64,000 nt of DNA from Nonomuraea sp. PA05 (lineage in GTDB: Bacteria > Actinomycetota > Actinomycetes > Streptosporangiales > Streptosporangiaceae), in NCBI RefSeq assembly GCF_008086045.1, contig NZ_VSEY01000007.1, positions 1 to 64,000 of the forward strand, written 5' to 3'. Below the pieces are notes generated by a model, which had not been told where the DNA came from, made no database searches, and saw only the letters and a list, made by a program, of their open reading frames with translations. This document shows positions 8,172 to 16,656 of the stretch, piece after piece (the stretch's first letter is position 1; each line of letters begins with the position of its first letter). A program made the translations under genes and the position numbers.

Positions 8172-8939
8172 GTGCCCGGTGGCTCTATCTACGTGCAGCC
8201 CAACGAGAAGTACACAGGATCTTCCCCACAGTGGTGGTACGAGAAGTTCTGGCGCGAGGACGCGGCGAACCGGCGTAAGTACCGCTACGTCAAGGCCGGA
8301 GTGGGATTCGTCATCGGCGTGGCGCTCGGCCTGAGGTTCGACCTCACGGCCGCCTCCGTCCTGACCGGCCTGCTGCTCGCGGGGATCGTCTACGGCGGAG
8401 ACTGGTTGCTCGACTGGTACTCCTTCTACCGCACGGCCGTGTGGCGGGGCGCCCGGCGCGGCGAGGCCATCACCGGCCGCCTGCTGCGCCGCTCGCTGCG
8501 CCGCCACGGCTACCAGGTCCTGGACGGGCGGGCCATCCGCGGTCAGGCCTCCATCGACCATCTCGTGATCGGCCCCGGCGGCGTATGGATCGTCGACAAC
8601 GAGTCCTGGGCGCCCGACATCGAGATCGCCTGCTACGTGGGCCGGCTGTTCTTCGGCGAGAAGTACGGCAGCAAGACCGCCAAGGCGCTGGTCGAGAAGG
8701 CCGAGGCGTTCGCCGAGCTGCTCACCCGCGAGACCGGCGTGCCGGTCACGATCAACCCCATGATCGCGGTCCACTGCGGCATCCTGCCCAGGAACGGCGT
8801 GGTGTCCGCCGAGGGCCTCACCCTGCTCAGGCCGCGCACGGCGGCCCGGGTGATGAAGGCCGCCGACACCGGCGTGCTGAACGACTCGCAGATCGAGCTG
8901 CTCGCCCGCACCGCCGCCCGCGAGCTGCAGCGGGTCTAG
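8172..8939 (+). CDS. NERD-domain membrane protein with altered active site
   Basis: A 255-residue protein. GTG 8172 is preferred because GGGGAG at 8160-8165 is spaced six bases from it; a longer frame from TTG 8088 has weaker signals. Two adjacent membrane segments lie at ~41-58 and ~62-82. Residues ~95-200 form a NERD (nuclease-related) domain with 'IDHLVIGPGGVWIVDNESW'. In the family this motif normally ends D-x-K, as in PD-(D/E)xK nucleases; here the Lys position is Glu/Ser, so nuclease activity is doubtful. It lies between tetR and the convergent VWA gene, with 4 bp separation from the latter. Confidence 0.7.
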   Translation: MPGGSIYVQPNEKYTGSSPQWWYEKFWREDAANRRKYRYVKAGVGFVIGVALGLRFDLTAASVLTGLLLAGIVYGGDWLLDWYSFYRTAVWRGARRGEAITGRLLRRSLRRHGYQVLDGRAIRGQASIDHLVIGPGGVWIVDNESWAPDIEIACYVGRLFFGEKYGSKTAKALVEKAEAFAELLTRETGVPVTINPMIAVHCGILPRNGVVSAEGLTLLRPRTAARVMKAADTGVLNDSQIELLARTAARELQRV

Positions 8940-8943
8940 GAGG

Positions 8944-10359
8944 TCAGGCCAGCGTCTCGATGAACGCGGTGAGCTGCGAGACGTTGCGGCACTCGTGCAT
9001 GGGCACGACCGTGCCGTACTCGCTCGCGACCGAGTCGCCCGTGTCCCACTGCTGTCTCGGCTCAGGGTTGAGCCAGTAGGCGGAGCGGGTCCTCGACGCC
9101 AGCGACTTCAGCACGTCCAGGGCGGGCGGCTGGTAGTTGGAGCGGGCGTCGCCCAGGATCAGCAGGGACGTCTTCGGGCCGAGCGCGTCGGCGTACCGCT
9201 CGGCGAAGCCCTCCAGGCTGTGCCCGTAGTTGGTACGGCCGAAGCGCACCATGTCCGCCTCGTTCACCAGCCGGGTCATGGCCTCGACCACGTCGGAGCC
9301 GGGCTGGAAGAACCGGGTGATCTCATCCACGGTGTCCACGAACCCGAACGCCCGCACCTTCGTGAACTGCTCGCGCAGCGCGTACGTCAGCAGCAGCGTG
9401 AAGTGCGCGAACGACGAGACCGAGTCGCTGGTGTCGCAGAGGATGACCAGCTCGGGCTTGTGCGGCCGGGGCGGCTTGAAGTGGGTCGTCAGCGGCACGC
9501 CGCCGCTCTGCAGCGAGGCCCGCACCGTCCTGCGGAAGTCGAGCCTGCCCCGCCTGCCCTTGCGATGCTTGATCGTCAGGCGCGCGGCCAGCCGCCTGGC
9601 CAGCGGGTACACCTCCCTGCGCAGCCTGGCCAGGTCGGCCTTGGTGATGCGCAGGAAGTCGATCTGGTCGAGCGGCGGGCGCACGGCCGAGCGGGCGATC
9701 CGCTCGATGCCCCCGTCCTCGGCGATGCGGCGGCGCACGTCGGTGGCCACGGCGTCCTCGAAGCGCTTGATCCCGGCGTTGACCTGCTGGCGCACCGTCT
9801 TCTCCGCCAGCCCGCCGCGCTCGCGGCCCTGCAACACGTTGCGCAGGATGGCGGCCATCAGCGTCTCGGGCGACAGGGCGCGCATGACGCTGTAGGAGAA
9901 CCAGTTCTGCCGGCCGGGCCCCGTCGCCTCCTGCCTGCCGAAGCGCTCCACCATGGCCTCGGCGAACTCGCGCATCTCCTGGTCGGTCGTCGTGCCGGAC
10001 AGCAGGGCGGCGAGGTGCTCACGCAGCTCCTTGACGCTCGCCGTCGCCAGGTCGGTGGCCCGTACGGCGGACAGGCCGGTCGTCGAGGCCGGGAACCACA
10101 GGTCGAACAGCACGTCGAAGCCCGGCCGGTAGGCCGGCTTCTTCACCAGCGTCGCCGCGTACGCCGCCCGCAGCGACTCGCGGTCGGCCAGCTCGATCAC
10201 CCGCATCGCGTTCGCCGCGTCCAGCCCCTCGGCCACCGAGACCGGCACCCCGGCTGCCCGCAGCGCGTGCACGAACCCGACGTGCCGGTCGACGAGCGAC
10301 GCCTTGCCGGGCGCGGGCGCCACCGGCTCGGTGGACCCCACGGCCGCCGGCTCAGGCAT
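8944..10359 (-). CDS. CoxE-like VWA-domain protein
   Basis: A 471-residue protein with an N-terminal helical region of the CoxE type ('HALRAAGVPVSVAEGLDAANAM') and a C-terminal von Willebrand A domain. The MIDAS metal site is seen as DTSDSVS at ~306-312, with supporting 'GFVDTVDEIT' and 'LLILGDARSNY'. It overlaps the MoxR ATPase gene by 8 bp and is translated from the same message. MoxR/CoxE pairs act as metal-insertion or maturation chaperones, for example for CO dehydrogenase; no client enzyme is encoded nearby, so the target is unknown. Confidence 0.85.
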   Translation of the reverse strand: MPEPAAVGSTEPVAPAPGKASLVDRHVGFVHALRAAGVPVSVAEGLDAANAMRVIELADRESLRAAYAATLVKKPAYRPGFDVLFDLWFPASTTGLSAVRATDLATASVKELREHLAALLSGTTTDQEMREFAEAMVERFGRQEATGPGRQNWFSYSVMRALSPETLMAAILRNVLQGRERGGLAEKTVRQQVNAGIKRFEDAVATDVRRRIAEDGGIERIARSAVRPPLDQIDFLRITKADLARLRREVYPLARRLAARLTIKHRKGRRGRLDFRRTVRASLQSGGVPLTTHFKPPRPHKPELVILCDTSDSVSSFAHFTLLLTYALREQFTKVRAFGFVDTVDEITRFFQPGSDVVEAMTRLVNEADMVRFGRTNYGHSLEGFAERYADALGPKTSLLILGDARSNYQPPALDVLKSLASRTRSAYWLNPEPRQQWDTGDSVASEYGTVVPMHECRNVSQLTAFIETLA

Positions 10360-11191
10360 CGGGAAGCCCCAGCTCCTTGGCCGCCCGCTCGTGGTCGGAG
10401 GCGTGCTTGAGCACCACGCCCAGCGTCCCGGCCACGGTCGCCTCGTCCAGCTCGTCGCGCCCCAGCGCCAGCAGCGTGTTGGCCCAGTCGACGGTCTCGG
10501 CCACGGACGGCGCCTTCTTCAGCTCCAGCGCCCGCAGCGTCGCCACCGTCCTGGCGAGCTGCTCGGCCAGCTCGGCCCGGATGTCCGGCACCTGCGCCAG
10601 CACGATGTCCCGCTCGCGCTCCGGGGTGGGGTACTCGATGTGCAGGTACAGGCAGCGCCGCTTGAGCGCCTCCGACAGCTCGCGCGTCGCGTTGGAGGTC
10701 AGCACCACGTACGGCCTGCGCGTGGCCGCGATCGTGCCCAGCTCGGGGATCGTCACCTGGAAGTCGGACAGCAGCTCCAGCAGCAGCCCCTCCACCTCGA
10801 CGTCGGCCTTGTCGGTCTCGTCGATGAGCAGCACGGTCGGCCTGTCGGACCTGATCGCCTTGAGCAGCGGCCGCTCCAGCAGGAACTCCTCGCTGAAGAT
10901 GTCGTCGTCGGCGCTGGTGGCCTGGATCCGCAGGAGCTGCTTCTTGTAGTTCCACTCGTACAGGGCCCTGGCCTCGTCGAGCCCCTCGTAACACTGCAAC
11001 CTGATCAGGTCGGCGCCGGTCGTCTGCGCGACGGCCTTGGCGAGCTGCGTCTTCCCGACTCCCGCCGGGCCCTCGACCAGCAGCGGCTTGCCCAGCGCCG
11101 CGGCCAGGAACACCGAGGTGGAGATGGCGTCGTCGGAGAGGTAGTCCACGGCGGCGAGCCGCTCCGTCACTTCGGCGGGCGAGTCGAACAT
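10352..11191 (-). CDS. MoxR-family AAA+ ATPase (CoxD-like)
   Basis: A 279-residue AAA+ protein. Walker A is GPAGVGKT at ~40-47, Walker B is 'VLLIDETDKA' at ~117-126, sensor 1 is 'VVLTSNATRELS' and the C-terminal lid follows. It is the upstream gene of the pair with the VWA protein. MoxR proteins remodel partner enzymes in an ATP-dependent way, usually with a VWA adaptor such as its neighbour. The stretch from 11192 to the tRNA promoter holds its likely promoter but no clear element. Confidence 0.9.
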   Translation of the reverse strand: MFDSPAEVTERLAAVDYLSDDAISTSVFLAAALGKPLLVEGPAGVGKTQLAKAVAQTTGADLIRLQCYEGLDEARALYEWNYKKQLLRIQATSADDDIFSEEFLLERPLLKAIRSDRPTVLLIDETDKADVEVEGLLLELLSDFQVTIPELGTIAATRRPYVVLTSNATRELSEALKRRCLYLHIEYPTPERERDIVLAQVPDIRAELAEQLARTVATLRALELKKAPSVAETVDWANTLLALGRDELDEATVAGTLGVVLKHASDHERAAKELGLPDA

Positions 11192-11284
11192 GCATGATCC
11201 TGTCTGCCGGGGCTGTTGAGCCTGTAAGCCTGTTCGGCTGTGAGCCGAACTTTATTCTAGCCGGTGATGTGGCACCGATACCGA

Positions 11285-11314
11285 TTCGACCCGGATGCGG
11301 ATCACCGGTATATT
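11285..11314 (+). promoter_or_regulatory. Promoter of tRNA-Lys
   Basis: TTCGAC (11285-11290) and TATATT (11309-11314) are separated by 18 bp and end 11 bp before the mature tRNA 5' end, the right geometry for a vegetative sigma factor promoter. Confidence 0.55.
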
Positions 11315-11325
11315 CCTTCCTGCAA

Positions 11326-11402
11326 GCGCCGCTAGCTCAGTTGGTCAGAGCAGCTGACTCTTAATCAGCGGGTCCGGGGTTCGAGTCCCTGGCGGCGCAC
11401 CA
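11326..11402 (+). tRNA. tRNA-Lys (anticodon CUU), CCA encoded
   Basis: The acceptor stem pairs GCGCCGC (11326-11332) with GCGGCGC (11392-11398). The D-arm AGCTCAGTTGGTCAGAGC, the anticodon arm CTGACTCTTAATCAG with anticodon CTT, and the T-arm GGTTCGAGTCC are all present. The discriminator is A11399 and the CCA end (11400-11402) is encoded. The gene is followed at once by a terminator hairpin, and then by the WYL/OLD gene pair. Confidence 0.95.
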
Positions 11403-11404
11403 GG

Positions 11405-11438
11405 AGCAAGGCCCAAGCCAGACGGCTTGGGCCTTGCT
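11405..11438 (+). terminator. Terminator after tRNA-Lys
   Basis: A perfect 15-bp stem (11405-11419 with 11424-11438) closes a 4-base loop directly after the tRNA. There is no long T tract, as is common for actinomycete terminators. Confidence 0.75.
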
Positions 11439-11590
11439 GCTTTGGCCGCGCCCGAGGCTCGCGTGTCGAGGTTTTGTGTATTTTTCTAGAAATTGTCGAC
11501 CTGCTGGGCGCAGTAATTTGGGTTTGACCGAAGTGATTGCCGTGTAGGACGATTTCTTGGTACTCGATTGCGGGGAACCAAGGGGCGTCT

Positions 11591-11899
11591 GTGAACGAGA
11601 GAGTCCTCATCGCCATCCGCTCGGCCGTGGGTGAACGACGGCACCTTGAATTTACCTACAAAGGCCTCCCGCGCACCGTGGCGCCCTGGGCGCTCGGAGT
11701 CACCTCCGCAGGTCAGTGGCGAATGCGAGCCCTGCAAGTAGGCGGGCTGTCCGCCTCGGGCGTGGCCGGAGACGGCCGCCCACGGCTCTTCGACGTCGGC
11801 TCCATGTCCGCGGTGGAGTTACTCGCGGAGCAATTCGAGATCCCGGCTGAATATCGCCGTGGCGATCGTGTGTTCGCACACGTCGACATCGAGCTGTGA
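11591..11899 (+). CDS. WYL-domain-only small protein
   Basis: A 102-residue protein starting at GTG 11591 with AAGGGG correctly spaced upstream. The whole length fits a single WYL-type SH3-like fold: 'AVGERRHLEFTYKG', 'VAPWALGV', 'WRMRALQVGG', and the end 'VELLAEQFEIPAEYRRGD'. No helix-turn-helix is attached, unlike WYL transcription factors. WYL domains bind nucleotides or nucleic acids and regulate several defence systems (BrxR/CapW types). It sits 24 bp before the OLD-type nuclease gene, probably in one operon. It contains a TTA codon at 11819 and several AT-rich codons, unlike its neighbours, and the 120 bp before it are unusually AT-rich for this window. Confidence 0.65.
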   Translation: MNERVLIAIRSAVGERRHLEFTYKGLPRTVAPWALGVTSAGQWRMRALQVGGLSASGVAGDGRPRLFDVGSMSAVELLAEQFEIPAEYRRGDRVFAHVDIEL

Positions 11900-11923
11900 A
11901 TTCTGTTCCAGGCAGTTGATCGG

Positions 11924-13711
11924 ATGGCGGGGAAAGCGGTGCAGATCGATTCGTTCAGTATTTCCGGATTCCGATCGTTGGCGGATGTGACCGACATCCC
12001 CCTGAGGTGCCCGACGCTCCTCACGGGGCGCGATGACAGCGGCAAGACGGCGGCCCTCACCGCCCTGGCCTTCTTCCTCAAGGCGTACGACCTCACCCCG
12101 GACGACGTCCGCAAGGACGCCACGGACGGCCAGGTCGCCGTCACGTGCTCGGTGCGGCTGTCCGAGACGGAGAGAAAGGAGCTCGGTCTCGACGAGCTCG
12201 TACGGCTGCGCCGGCGGGGCGCCTCGGCTTCGCGGGCGCTCTACGAGGTGGAGCGTGAGGTGCCCAGGGAGCAGGCGCTGCGCGGTCTCGACGACTCCCT
12301 GCCACTGGCCGTGCTCAAGGACCGTGCGCAGACGTTGAGCATCGAGGTCACGGGCGCCAAGAACGTCAAGCAGTCCTACCTCGCGCCGCTGCAGGCACGA
12401 GCGGCGGAGGCGGAGACGGTTCTCGACTGGGTGGTGGTCGACGACAACGGTCTGGAGCTCCCCGAGTACTTCCACCTGTCGGGGACGGAAGGCGGCGCTC
12501 TGCGTACCCAGCTCACCCAGGCGTTGAGGATCACCTACCGCCGGCTGCTCTCGGATCCGGAGTTCACGGAGCGGGTGAGAGACCTGGAGACGGAGATCTC
12601 CCTCAAGCTGGCAGCGGAGCTCGAGGACCTGTGCCAGCTCATCGAGGAGCGGTGCGACGGCTACCGGGGAGTGGTGATCCACCCGATCGTGGCCTACAAG
12701 GACGTGCTGTCCGATGTGCAGATCATGGCCGAGCGGGATGGCGAGCGGGTGAATTTCGACAGCGTCGGCACGGGTAGGCAGCGGCAGCTCAACCTGGCGG
12801 TGTGGGAGTGGTCCAACGGGCAGTTGTCCTCGACCATTCACGATGGGGTGCGCAGCGGCGTGATCATCACGTACGACGAGCCCGATACGCACCTCGACTA
12901 CATCCGCCAGCGGGAGTTCATGGACCTGATCAAGGTGCAGTGCGCGGGGCCCGACGTCAGGATGGTCGTCGCCACGCACTCGGTCAACCTGATCGACCGC
13001 GTGCCCCTCGAGGACGTCGCGCACCTGCGGTTGCTGCCCAACGGGACGACAGCGGTCGACCGCCTGGCCGACGACTCCGACTCGGGAGCCGGCCGGTTCG
13101 TCAGCCGGCTCTCCGACGAGCTCGGGCTGCCCACCAGCGCGGTGCTCTTCGAACGTTGCTTCCTGCTGGTCGAGGGCGCGACCGAGAAGGCGGCCTTTCC
13201 CCGGCTCTTCCAGCTCTCGACGGGGCGGCGGTTGCAGGAGTCGGGGATCGTCCTGTTCGATTCGGGCGGGAACAGCAACGTGCTGACCTTCGTCCGCTAC
13301 CTCAGGGACCTCGGGCGGGACGTGCACGTCCTGGTCGACAGGGACAGCAAGCGCGATCAGCCCAAGATCTTCGACCGGCACAACCTCCTCAACAAGGGGG
13401 TCGCCGCCGACCGGATCGACTACGTGGGCGACCCCAACGAGTTGGAGGAGCTGTTCACCGACGAGCAGTGGGCCGCCACCGCCAATGACGCGTGGCCACG
13501 TACCGACGGCGCGCTCTGGACGGCCCAGGACATCGCGCGGCTCAGAACGGGCGGCAAGTTCAGCACCGCCCTGTGCGCGTTGCTGCACGACGGCTCTGGG
13601 ATGAGAGTGCAGAAGCCCACCCTCTTCTCGCATCTCGTTCAGCGGCTGTCCAGCCGTGAGGAAGTGCCCGAAGCGCTGGTGCAGATCTTTCAGCGGCTCG
13701 CGGCCTGCTGA
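11924..13711 (+). CDS. OLD-family ATP-dependent nuclease (ABC ATPase + TOPRIM)
   Basis: A 595-residue protein. The N-terminal ABC/SMC-like ATPase shows 'ISGFRSLADV' at 13-22, Walker A GRDDSGKT at 35-42, a signature-like 'VGTGRQRQLNLAV' at ~280, Walker B 'VIITYDEPDTHLD' at ~312 and an H-loop 'VVATHSVNLID' at ~347. The C-terminal TOPRIM domain shows the acidic 'LLVEGATEKAAFPRLF' at ~414 and 'VLVDRDSKRD' at ~468. This order defines OLD/GajA-type nucleases, many of which protect against phage. No UvrD (GajB-like) helicase lies beside it; its only partner is the WYL protein. ATG 11924 has a poor Shine-Dalgarno; GTG 11939, preceded by GGGGAAAG, is a plausible alternative start. Confidence 0.85.
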   Translation: MAGKAVQIDSFSISGFRSLADVTDIPLRCPTLLTGRDDSGKTAALTALAFFLKAYDLTPDDVRKDATDGQVAVTCSVRLSETERKELGLDELVRLRRRGASASRALYEVEREVPREQALRGLDDSLPLAVLKDRAQTLSIEVTGAKNVKQSYLAPLQARAAEAETVLDWVVVDDNGLELPEYFHLSGTEGGALRTQLTQALRITYRRLLSDPEFTERVRDLETEISLKLAAELEDLCQLIEERCDGYRGVVIHPIVAYKDVLSDVQIMAERDGERVNFDSVGTGRQRQLNLAVWEWSNGQLSSTIHDGVRSGVIITYDEPDTHLDYIRQREFMDLIKVQCAGPDVRMVVATHSVNLIDRVPLEDVAHLRLLPNGTTAVDRLADDSDSGAGRFVSRLSDELGLPTSAVLFERCFLLVEGATEKAAFPRLFQLSTGRRLQESGIVLFDSGGNSNVLTFVRYLRDLGRDVHVLVDRDSKRDQPKIFDRHNLLNKGVAADRIDYVGDPNELEELFTDEQWAATANDAWPRTDGALWTAQDIARLRTGGKFSTALCALLHDGSGMRVQKPTLFSHLVQRLSSREEVPEALVQIFQRLAAC

Positions 13712-13721
13712 GCCGTGGCCT

Positions 13722-13752
13722 GTCAGGGTTCCCGAGCCCCGGGAACCCTGAC
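13722..13752. terminator. Bidirectional terminator
   Basis: A perfect 13-bp stem (13722-13734 with 13740-13752) and 5-base loop lie between the convergent nuclease and beta-helix genes, 10 bp and 5 bp from their stop codons. Confidence 0.8.
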
Positions 13753-13757
13753 GTGGG

Positions 13758-16103
13758 TCACCTGGGCCCGATGCCTTCCAGGGTGAAGCTCCTGTTCCAC
13801 TCCCGCACCCACGTGCGGCCGAAGCCTTCCACGCTCTTGAGCGGCGTGGCGCGCTCGTCGAATTTACCGGTCGCCGGGTCGAAGGCCAGCTCGGCGGCCG
13901 TGGCCTTCTTCACGTTGTAGGAGTCGAAGTCCGGGTTGAAGGTCTTGTTGCTGAGCCCGCCCGCGTCATCCGTGTAGGCGAAGTCGCCCGTCGCGATGCT
14001 CACCGACCGCGTCAGCACGTTGCCCGCCGGGACGTAGACGGAGTCCGGGTCGCTCCACACGTACTCGTCGGTGCAGTCGGTGGTGCCGACCGCCGTGCAC
14101 ACCTGGCCCTGGGAGTCGACGGGGACGTACCAGTCGCGGATGTCCGGGTACTGCTTGCCGTACCGGCGGTACCACTTCTCGACGTTCTCGCGGGTGTTGG
14201 TGAAGCCGGTGCCGTCGCCGGCCTTGAGCATGTCGTTGAAGCGTTCGACGACGACCTTCGCGTTGGCCACCGGCAGGCGCTTGCCGCCCTCGTGGTAGAG
14301 CTTGTCGTGGCCGATGTACTTGACGTCCTTGAACACGTTGTCCGCCGCCACGTTGGCGTGACCGGACTGGTAGAACAGGCCGTGCTGGACGTTGTCGAAG
14401 AGGTTGTGGTGGACGACCATGCCCGACATGCCGTCGTCCATGTAGATGGCCTGGTTGCCGTCCGCGCCGATGTCCTTGAACAGGTTGTACGCCACCACGT
14501 TGTTCAGGTACGTGTAGTCCCGGCCCGAGTAGATGACGCCCTGGTCGGAGGCGTGCGTCACGAGGCGTTCGAACCTGTTGTGGCTGATCTCCATGTCGTT
14601 GCCCATGATCTGGATCGCCATGTGCGGCGCGTCATGGACGTGGTTGCGGCGGAAGGTGTTGCCGACGCCGTACATGTAGCCGGCCGGCGTGTAGGTGGCC
14701 AGCTTCGAGAAGTCGTAGATCTCGTTGTGCTCGACCACGTGGTTCCCGCGTTCGAGCGAGTCGCGGTCGCCGCCGGCCGTGAAGACGCCGCCGCCGCCCA
14801 GGTCGTGCAGCCTGCTGTCGACCACGCGGTTGCGGTGGCCGCCGCGGCTGGTGCGGTACTCGGCGATGGCCGTGATCGCGTCGCTGGCCTCGCCGATCGC
14901 GACCGCGTCCATGCTGACGTTGAGGATCTCCAGGCCGTCCACGGTGCACGACTCGGCGTCCAGCAGGCGGACGCCGGTGCCGGTGGTGCCGTTCAGCTTC
15001 AGGCCCTTGAGGGTGACGTTCCGTACGTTCTCCAGCTCGAAGAACGGGGCGTCGAAGGAGGTGAGGCTGATCTCCTTGCCTTCGACGGTGCCGCCGGGCG
15101 GGTAGTAGTAGAGGGTGTCGTGGCTCTGGTGGCGGTCGATGTAGTACTCGCCCTCGGCGTCGAGTTCGCTGAGGACGTTCTGGGCCACGAACGACGACCA
15201 CTTGTCGGTGGCGACGTACATGGTGGGGTAGCCGGTGGTGATGTCGCCGCCGGCGGCCGAGGTGATGCGCAGGCGGTCGTTGGCGTAGTTGTTGCCGAAA
15301 TATCCGGACAGCCAGCCGTCGGTCTCGTAGGCCGTGCTGTCGGTGCCGGCCCATTTCTCGTAGCGGGCGGCCAGCTCAGGGGCCTTGACCGTGTAGACGG
15401 GGCCGGGAAGCTTCAGCATGTCCTCGTACGGCAGGGTCGTGCCGTCGGCGGTCTTGTCCGAGAAGTAGTCGCGCGCGCCCTTGGGGGCTTGCTTGACGGT
15501 GAGGTCGTCGCGGTCGAGCTTGGTGTCACCGTTGGGGTACTGCGCGAGTGTCTGCGTGGCGTCGTCGGTGATCAGCGCGGGGGCGTAGGGCTGCGGCTTC
15601 CAGTTGAAGCCGTTCTTGTTGAGCGTGCCGGCGGGGATGCCCTCCGCGCCTAAGTCGTACACCCAGACGTTCGGGGCGGCGGCGGCCGGGACGCGGGTCT
15701 TCGACGACCATTTGGCCTCGTCCGCCGGGACGTCGGCGAGCCTGCGGAACTTGTCCGGCGCGAGGGTGGTGACCCCGGCCAGCTCGACCTGCTCGCCGGG
15801 GTAGGCGGCGTAGGTGACGTACGACTGGGCCTCGCCGGTCACCTCGATCGTCTTGGACGTCTGGTACACGCCCTCGCGGATGTGGACGGTGCCGGGGTTG
15901 CGCGGGCCGGTCTTGCCCGCCAGGGCGTCACGGGCGCGTTCAATCGTGGCGAACGGGTCTTTCGCGGTGCCTGTCGCGTCGTCGTGGCCGTTCTTGGCGA
16001 CGTACACGACGTTCTTGGCGGGTGGGGTTGCGGTGGCAGGGGGCGTGCTGACGGCGGCTGTCATGACCGCTGCCAGCAGGGGGATCATCGCTCTGCTCGG
16101 CAT
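13758..16103 (-). CDS. Secreted right-handed beta-helix carbohydrate-active protein (GH141-like)
   Basis: A 781-residue exported protein with a signal peptide at ~1-25 ending 'STPPATATPPA'. The start of the mature protein, 'YVAKNGHDDATGTAKDPFATIERARDAL', is the classic opening of parallel beta-helix polysaccharide enzymes. Many coil repeats follow ('NVTLKGLKLNGTTGTGVRLLD', 'NHVVEHNEIYDFSKLATYTPAGY', 'MVVHHNLFDNVQHGLFY'). This order and size fit GH141-type fucosidase/xylanase relatives, but I cannot assign the substrate or catalytic residues. It is monocistronic; an inverted repeat at 16175-16190 in the upstream gap could be its operator. Confidence 0.65.
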   Translation of the reverse strand: MPSRAMIPLLAAVMTAAVSTPPATATPPAKNVVYVAKNGHDDATGTAKDPFATIERARDALAGKTGPRNPGTVHIREGVYQTSKTIEVTGEAQSYVTYAAYPGEQVELAGVTTLAPDKFRRLADVPADEAKWSSKTRVPAAAAPNVWVYDLGAEGIPAGTLNKNGFNWKPQPYAPALITDDATQTLAQYPNGDTKLDRDDLTVKQAPKGARDYFSDKTADGTTLPYEDMLKLPGPVYTVKAPELAARYEKWAGTDSTAYETDGWLSGYFGNNYANDRLRITSAAGGDITTGYPTMYVATDKWSSFVAQNVLSELDAEGEYYIDRHQSHDTLYYYPPGGTVEGKEISLTSFDAPFFELENVRNVTLKGLKLNGTTGTGVRLLDAESCTVDGLEILNVSMDAVAIGEASDAITAIAEYRTSRGGHRNRVVDSRLHDLGGGGVFTAGGDRDSLERGNHVVEHNEIYDFSKLATYTPAGYMYGVGNTFRRNHVHDAPHMAIQIMGNDMEISHNRFERLVTHASDQGVIYSGRDYTYLNNVVAYNLFKDIGADGNQAIYMDDGMSGMVVHHNLFDNVQHGLFYQSGHANVAADNVFKDVKYIGHDKLYHEGGKRLPVANAKVVVERFNDMLKAGDGTGFTNTRENVEKWYRRYGKQYPDIRDWYVPVDSQGQVCTAVGTTDCTDEYVWSDPDSVYVPAGNVLTRSVSIATGDFAYTDDAGGLSNKTFNPDFDSYNVKKATAAELAFDPATGKFDERATPLKSVEGFGRTWVREWNRSFTLEGIGPR

Positions 16104-16174
16104 GCTCGGTGCCTCAATCGGTAAAATACTACTGAAGTGACTTCTTGGTGAACCGTAATGCCGGGGGCGTCAGA

Positions 16175-16190
16175 GTTCAATGGTTTGAAC
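16175..16190. promoter_or_regulatory. Inverted repeat in divergent promoter region
   Basis: GTTCAA and TTGAAC form perfect 6-bp arms around TGGT, between the beta-helix gene (72 bp away) and the small gene at 16249 (59 bp away). A regulator site for either gene is possible; no regulator is encoded next to it. Confidence 0.35.
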
Positions 16191-16248
16191 GGGCTCGCTC
16201 TGTCGGTGGGGGCTGCTATTCATGGCTCCATACGAAAGGAGCCCCCCC

Positions 16249-16632
16249 ATGGCCACGGTTACCTTCAGGGACGAGAGCGCGACCGGGAAGCCGCTCGACG
16301 AGTTCACGCTGCCTGATCTGCCTGAGCGCATCTCGGCGCGTGAGCTCGTCCGGCTGCGGGTGCGGGAGGAGGTCGCCCGGCACAACGGCGATCCGGGGTC
16401 CCGCTTCCGGGGGCTCGTCCGGCCGGCGGAGGCCGAGGTGGAGCTGAACGGCAGCCGGGCTCGGCGCATCGACTGGGAGTGTCAGGCGGACGTGGCGGAG
16501 CGGGCGTTTCAGCGCAACGGGTTCCTGCTGCTGGTGGGGGAGCGGCAGATCGAGGATCTGGCGGAGATGATCGATCTGACCGTCGATCCGGTGGTGTCGT
16601 TCGTCAAGCTCGTGCCGCTCGTCGGAGGGTGA
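16249..16632 (+). CDS. Conserved hypothetical protein, unknown function
   Basis: A 127-residue soluble protein starting at ATG 16249 with AAAGGAG seven bases upstream, an excellent site. It has no signal peptide or membrane segment. The sequence opens 'MATVTFRDESATGKPLDEFTL', contains 'ARELVRLRVREEVARHN' and ends 'VDPVVSFVKLVPLVGG'. I do not recognise the family. It is followed by a convergent gene, so it is probably expressed alone. Confidence 0.7.
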   Translation: MATVTFRDESATGKPLDEFTLPDLPERISARELVRLRVREEVARHNGDPGSRFRGLVRPAEAEVELNGSRARRIDWECQADVAERAFQRNGFLLLVGERQIEDLAEMIDLTVDPVVSFVKLVPLVGG

Positions 16633-16656
16633 GGGAGCCGTCGGAGGTGGGGGAGC

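Noticed and set aside
11326-13760. Integrated element with tRNA-Lys as attachment site
   Set aside because: I found no second copy of the tRNA 3' end near 13.7-16 kb and no integrase gene; only gene content and AT-rich leader suggest transfer.
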